From the NCBI GenBank assembly GCA_031258895.1, contig JAIRMF010000143.1, forward strand, positions 1 to 17,391: DNA of 17,391 nt. The letters are read 5' to 3'. Each line of letters starts with the position of its first letter. The first letter of the stretch is position 1. Below the pieces are notes generated by a model, which worked only from the letters and a program-made list of their open reading frames with translations, did no database searches and was not told the DNA's origin. This document shows positions 14,748 to 17,391 of this stretch, in pieces. The position numbers were made by a program, and so were the translations under genes. Origin of the DNA: Dysgonamonadaceae bacterium (lineage in GTDB: Bacteria; Bacteroidota; Bacteroidia; Bacteroidales; Azobacteroidaceae).

Positions 14748-15944
14748 TTATTTGTTTCTCCTGACACTCCTGACAGTCCCCGTCTGGCCCTGTTTTTCGT
14801 CCGATTTTGCCGCCTTGGTGGTCGTCTTCACTTTCCGGCCGGTTGTTTTCGCAGCCTTTTTCCCGCCTTTAACCGTCGCCGTTGTATCGGGTTGCACCCA
14901 CAGACGTTGTTCGAATCCTTTCAACTGGGCTTCAATACTGTCCTGGGCCCGTCGAAGGACGTCAGGCTCGGCGCCGACTTGCTGTGCAAGCGTCAGGTTT
15001 TTCATATTGACTGTCTTGAGGATGTCGCCGTGGTACATCTTCTTTACAAAAAAATCGTCGAGCGTGTATGTCATCGCGTTGTTATAGTCGGAGGTCATAA
15101 CCATGGTTCGCTGAAGGTATGGACGAATGCTCTCGTAGGTGACCCAACAAAAATTGGTCTTGTGGGTAGTGTTATCGTTGTAGTCGATGCTTACGATAGT
15201 GGGACAGATGGCAATCACCTGCGAATTAAACGTCCCAGTAGCCTCGTCGAATAACCAGCCCTCCTTGATAAGATATTCGGTGACGTCTCCGCTCGGAATG
15301 TCGATATCCTCTACCTTGAAAACCCGATTCGCCCCCTCGCCTTCAACCGTGAACGGTATCTGGTTTTTGGTCAGTACATCTTCAAATTTTGCTTGTCCGC
15401 TCTCCGAAAAATCAACCTCACGGTCAGCCTCGTAATTGTAAGTTTCGATCTTGTTTTCCTGCATCAACCGGAATATAAGAGTGAACAGATTGACCCGATC
15501 ACCGACAGGCTGAACAGGAAATTTTAACGCAGCATTGTTCGCCGAATCAAGATTGATGACGCGATATATTTCCCGTAGCCAGACCACGTGTTGCGGCGCT
15601 TTGGAGTTTTCTTCATTCCTGATCCTTGCCCTTTCCGTAAGGTCGCTGTGTTTGTTGGGCTGTTGTTGCTGCTGTTGCAATCGCGTGCGCCTGTCGGTCG
15701 TAGTTGTCTGTTGTTGCTGTCCGGATGGCGTTCCGACGGAGGGTTTTGTCTGTTCTTCATCTTCCGTCACCGGGCGTTGCGGTTGAATGGCATCCGCAGC
15801 CACCTTCCGCTGCTGGGTTTGCGTACCTGTCCGGCGGTTTTGCTCTCCACGCTGGTTTCGTATTGATGACTGTCCTACAACGCTCCCCGAAATGGAAAGC
15901 GTCAAAATAAGCAGGGAAAGATTGTTTGTAAAAAATTTCTTCAT
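14748..15944 (-). CDS. gldN: Type IX secretion/gliding protein GldN (PorN)
   Basis: Periplasmic ring component of the type IX secretion system, which with GldK forms the outer-membrane-associated ring. The 398-residue protein has a signal peptide (1-24, SVVG-Q). A long Gln/Arg/Thr-rich low-complexity stretch (about 25-115, including Q6 at 90-95) follows. The GldN core comes next: VVWLREIYRVINLDSANNAAL (120-140), VNLFTLIFRLMQENKIETYNY (151-171), and a C-terminal half with YLIKEGWLFDEATG and FCWVTYESIRPYL. A Lys/Thr-rich basic tail (359-398) ends it. GldN is usually last in a gldKLMN (porKLMN) operon; here the upstream side is a divergent hemerythrin gene, so it is isolated from gldKLM. The aldolase gene follows after 28 bp. 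No good -33/-7 pair was found; TACCTTGA at 15978-15971 is a weak candidate -7 box. Confidence 0.85.
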   Translation of the reverse strand: MKKFFTNNLSLLILTLSISGSVVGQSSIRNQRGEQNRRTGTQTQQRKVAADAIQPQRPVTEDEEQTKPSVGTPSGQQQQTTTTDRRTRLQQQQQQPNKHSDLTERARIRNEENSKAPQHVVWLREIYRVINLDSANNAALKFPVQPVGDRVNLFTLIFRLMQENKIETYNYEADREVDFSESGQAKFEDVLTKNQIPFTVEGEGANRVFKVEDIDIPSGDVTEYLIKEGWLFDEATGTFNSQVIAICPTIVSIDYNDNTTHKTNFCWVTYESIRPYLQRTMVMTSDYNNAMTYTLDDFFVKKMYHGDILKTVNMKNLTLAQQVGAEPDVLRRAQDSIEAQLKGFEQRLWVQPDTTATVKGGKKAAKTTGRKVKTTTKAAKSDEKQGQTGTVRSVRRNK

Positions 15945-16018
15945 AATATTTTATTGATAATGCTCTTTTGTCAAGGTAATAACGGATCATATTTGTTTTT
16001 ATTGCAGTCAAATGATAT

Positions 16019-16046
16019 TTTGGTTTAAATTTATTTGCTACTTTTG
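16019..16046 (+). promoter_or_regulatory. Promoter of the hemerythrin/LuxR pair
   Basis: TACTTTTG (16039-16046) matches TAnnTTTG. TTTG at 16019-16022 is upstream with a rather short 16-bp spacer. The start would be near 16053, about 23 nt before the ATG at 16076. Confidence 0.55.
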
Positions 16047-16075
16047 CAGTGTATTTACAATAAAAAGAGTAAAGT

Positions 16076-16777
16076 ATGAACGGCTATAAATCGTACAAAT
16101 ATAAACCGAACGGATCAATGAGCGTCCTTATAAGCGAAAACTGCTACGCGTTGCCGGTTTTGACTCGCTTCGGTATAGCGCTCGGATTTGGCGACAAGAG
16201 TGTCCTTGAAGTTTGCCGCGATAACTGTGTCGATGTAGATACATTCATCGCCGTAATCAGCCTGACCGAACGCGGCGGCAACCAGAGAGAAGTGTCCGGT
16301 CGGCGTGTCTCGATAGAAAGCCTGATTGATTATCTCTACAATTCGCATCATTTCTTCCTGCAATTCCGTTTGCCCGAAATGCGTAGAAAACTTGTAGCCG
16401 CACTGAACGACGGCGAAGACGACCTGAATCTTGCCGTCATCGGATATTTCGATAATTTCGTGTCCACCCTCAAAAAGCATACGCAGAATGAGGATAGAAA
16501 GTTGTTCCCGTATGTCAGGGCTTTGTTGCAGGGAGAAAAACCGGATAAACAGACGATTGTGCTCGGCAAACAGCACGAACGGATTCAGTCGAGTCTTACG
16601 GAATTCAAAAACGTGCTGATAAAATATTACCCATCAAAAAAAGCAAACGAGATCAACAGTTTTCTATTTGACGTCTTTAACTGCGAACGCGACCTCGCGT
16701 CACACAACGCAGTGGAAGAGTTACTATTCAAACCTGCTATCGAGGAAATGGTGAACAATTTAAGCAAAACCGTATGA
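16076..16777 (+). CDS. Hemerythrin-domain protein, RIC/YtfE-like
   Basis: A 233-residue cytoplasmic protein related to the di-iron RIC (repair of iron clusters) group that answers nitric oxide and oxidative stress. An N-terminal region (about 15-65, with LTRFGIALGFGDKSVLEVC) corresponds to the ScdA/DUF542-type domain but lacks the Cys-Cys of classical members. The hemerythrin bundle follows, with iron-ligand candidates H91/H92 (NSHHFF), H135 and E139 (KKHTQNEDRKLFPYV), H167 (KQHERI), and H210 and E214 (ASHNAVEELLFKPAIEEM). Its stop overlaps the start of the regulator gene by 4 bp (ATGA), so the two are translationally coupled. It is divergent from gldN and has its own TAnnTTTG promoter. Confidence 0.88.
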   Translation: MNGYKSYKYKPNGSMSVLISENCYALPVLTRFGIALGFGDKSVLEVCRDNCVDVDTFIAVISLTERGGNQREVSGRRVSIESLIDYLYNSHHFFLQFRLPEMRRKLVAALNDGEDDLNLAVIGYFDNFVSTLKKHTQNEDRKLFPYVRALLQGEKPDKQTIVLGKQHERIQSSLTEFKNVLIKYYPSKKANEINSFLFDVFNCERDLASHNAVEELLFKPAIEEMVNNLSKTV

Positions 16778-17352
16778 ACTGCCCGATCAGAATATCTGTC
16801 TTTGAACCGTCAGCAATTATTCGTAACGGCATCTTATCGGCGCTCGGCCATATCAATTCTTTCGATATGGAGGTGGATGAAGTTACCGACCCGGAAACAC
16901 TGAAATCATCTCTGTCAAAACAAAAGCCGAATCTTTTGATTGTAAACCCCTGTGTGTTGGGCGTCCTGTCTTTAATTCAAATCCGAAGAGCGGTGGACAA
17001 CCCGGCAATGAAATGTGTCGCCATTCAGACAACTTTTTATCCCCTTTTCCTGCTTAAACAGTTCGACGATGTGATTTCCATCTATGATCCGGAGGAGCAA
17101 ATCATCGAAAAACTGACAACCCTTGCCGTTGAGACGGGAGGAGACAGCAAAGTGAGTATGCTCACGACCCGCGAGAAAGAAATCATTATTTGCGTGATAC
17201 AGGGACTTACCAACCGTCAGATTGCCGACAAACTGCACCTGTCGATGCATACGATTATCAGCCATCGGCGCAATATCTCTTCAAAGCTGCAAATCCACAG
17301 TACGGCCGGTTTGACGGTTTATGCTATGGTCAATAAGCTTGCGTATCTTTGA
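16774..17352 (+). CDS. LuxR-type regulator with an atypical (Asp-less) receiver domain
   Basis: A 192-residue DNA-binding regulator. Residues 5-115 have the layout of a response-regulator receiver (IRISVFEPSAIIRNGILSAL at the start), but the strand expected to carry the phospho-acceptor reads LLIVNPCVLG, with N58 where Asp should be. The usual N-terminal acidic pair is reduced to one Glu (E11). Residues about 128-190 are a LuxR/NarL helix-turn-helix: LTTREKEII (130-138), NRQIADKLHLSMHTIISHRR (147-166) and NISSKLQIHS. It overlaps the hemerythrin gene by 4 bp, so it probably reports on or controls the same stress response. Phosphorylation-independent control is inferred. No sensor kinase is in the window. 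Confidence 0.88.
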   Translation: MNCPIRISVFEPSAIIRNGILSALGHINSFDMEVDEVTDPETLKSSLSKQKPNLLIVNPCVLGVLSLIQIRRAVDNPAMKCVAIQTTFYPLFLLKQFDDVISIYDPEEQIIEKLTTLAVETGGDSKVSMLTTREKEIIICVIQGLTNRQIADKLHLSMHTIISHRRNISSKLQIHSTAGLTVYAMVNKLAYL

Positions 17353-17391
17353 TCTTTGATGGGGCAAGTTCATTGTTGTTTCGAAAATAAT

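Noticed and set aside
14720..14767. Upstream extension of the aldolase/dehydrogenase start
   Set aside because: It overlaps the end of gldN, and the aldolase family begins at the MKEIEQLIAISRYYG residues.

Overview
The window comes from a member of the Bacteroidota, most likely order Bacteroidales. The evidence is a complete SusC/SusD pair, a GldN/PorN type IX secretion protein, promoters of the TAnnTTTG type, starts without Shine-Dalgarno sequences, and a hemerythrin/LuxR pair of the kind found in gut Bacteroidales. I cannot name a genus. Every gene from the left edge to about 15.9 kb is on the minus strand; only the last two are on the plus strand.

Region 1 (10650 down to 336) reads as one leftward transcription unit. 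A TAnnTTTG promoter with an overlapping inverted repeat precedes a PstS-like periplasmic binding protein. Then come SusC, SusD, two tandem exported proteins of the uroporphyrinogen-decarboxylase/methylcobamide:CoM-methyltransferase superfamily, and a Tat-exported protein of the L-2-amino-thiazoline-4-carboxylate hydrolase family. After a 214-bp gap comes an exported M20 amidohydrolase, followed by a hairpin terminator. No glycoside hydrolase, polysaccharide lyase, sulfatase or sigma/anti-sigma pair is present. The locus therefore looks like a SusCD uptake and processing system for a small non-glycan compound, and this is the most interesting biology in the window. Both methyltransferase-like proteins keep the zinc-site pattern H-x-C-x84-C and carry export signals, which is unusual for a superfamily known mainly from the cytoplasm.

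Region 2 (about 12550 down to 10731) holds a secreted SUMF1-domain protein. It is split by an apparent one-base loss in a short C run. A leftward promoter lies about 500 bp upstream. The leader in between contains a 79-bp pure TG/CA tract and ten copies of a 21-bp repeat. A strong hairpin terminator ends the unit.

Region 3 has a tRNA-Ser(CGA) with a good promoter. Next is a leftward pair: gldN, standing alone without gldKLM, followed by a bifunctional class II aldolase/short-chain dehydrogenase. Divergent from gldN is an overlapping plus-strand pair, a RIC-like hemerythrin protein and a LuxR-type regulator whose receiver domain has Asn where the phospho-acceptor Asp is expected.

The non-coding DNA is unusually structured. 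A nine-unit 42-bp array starts at the left edge, and its last unit is the terminator. A second, weaker 42-bp periodicity lies between two genes of Region 1. The 21-bp array and the TG tract lie upstream of the SUMF1 gene. All three array periods are multiples of 21 bp.
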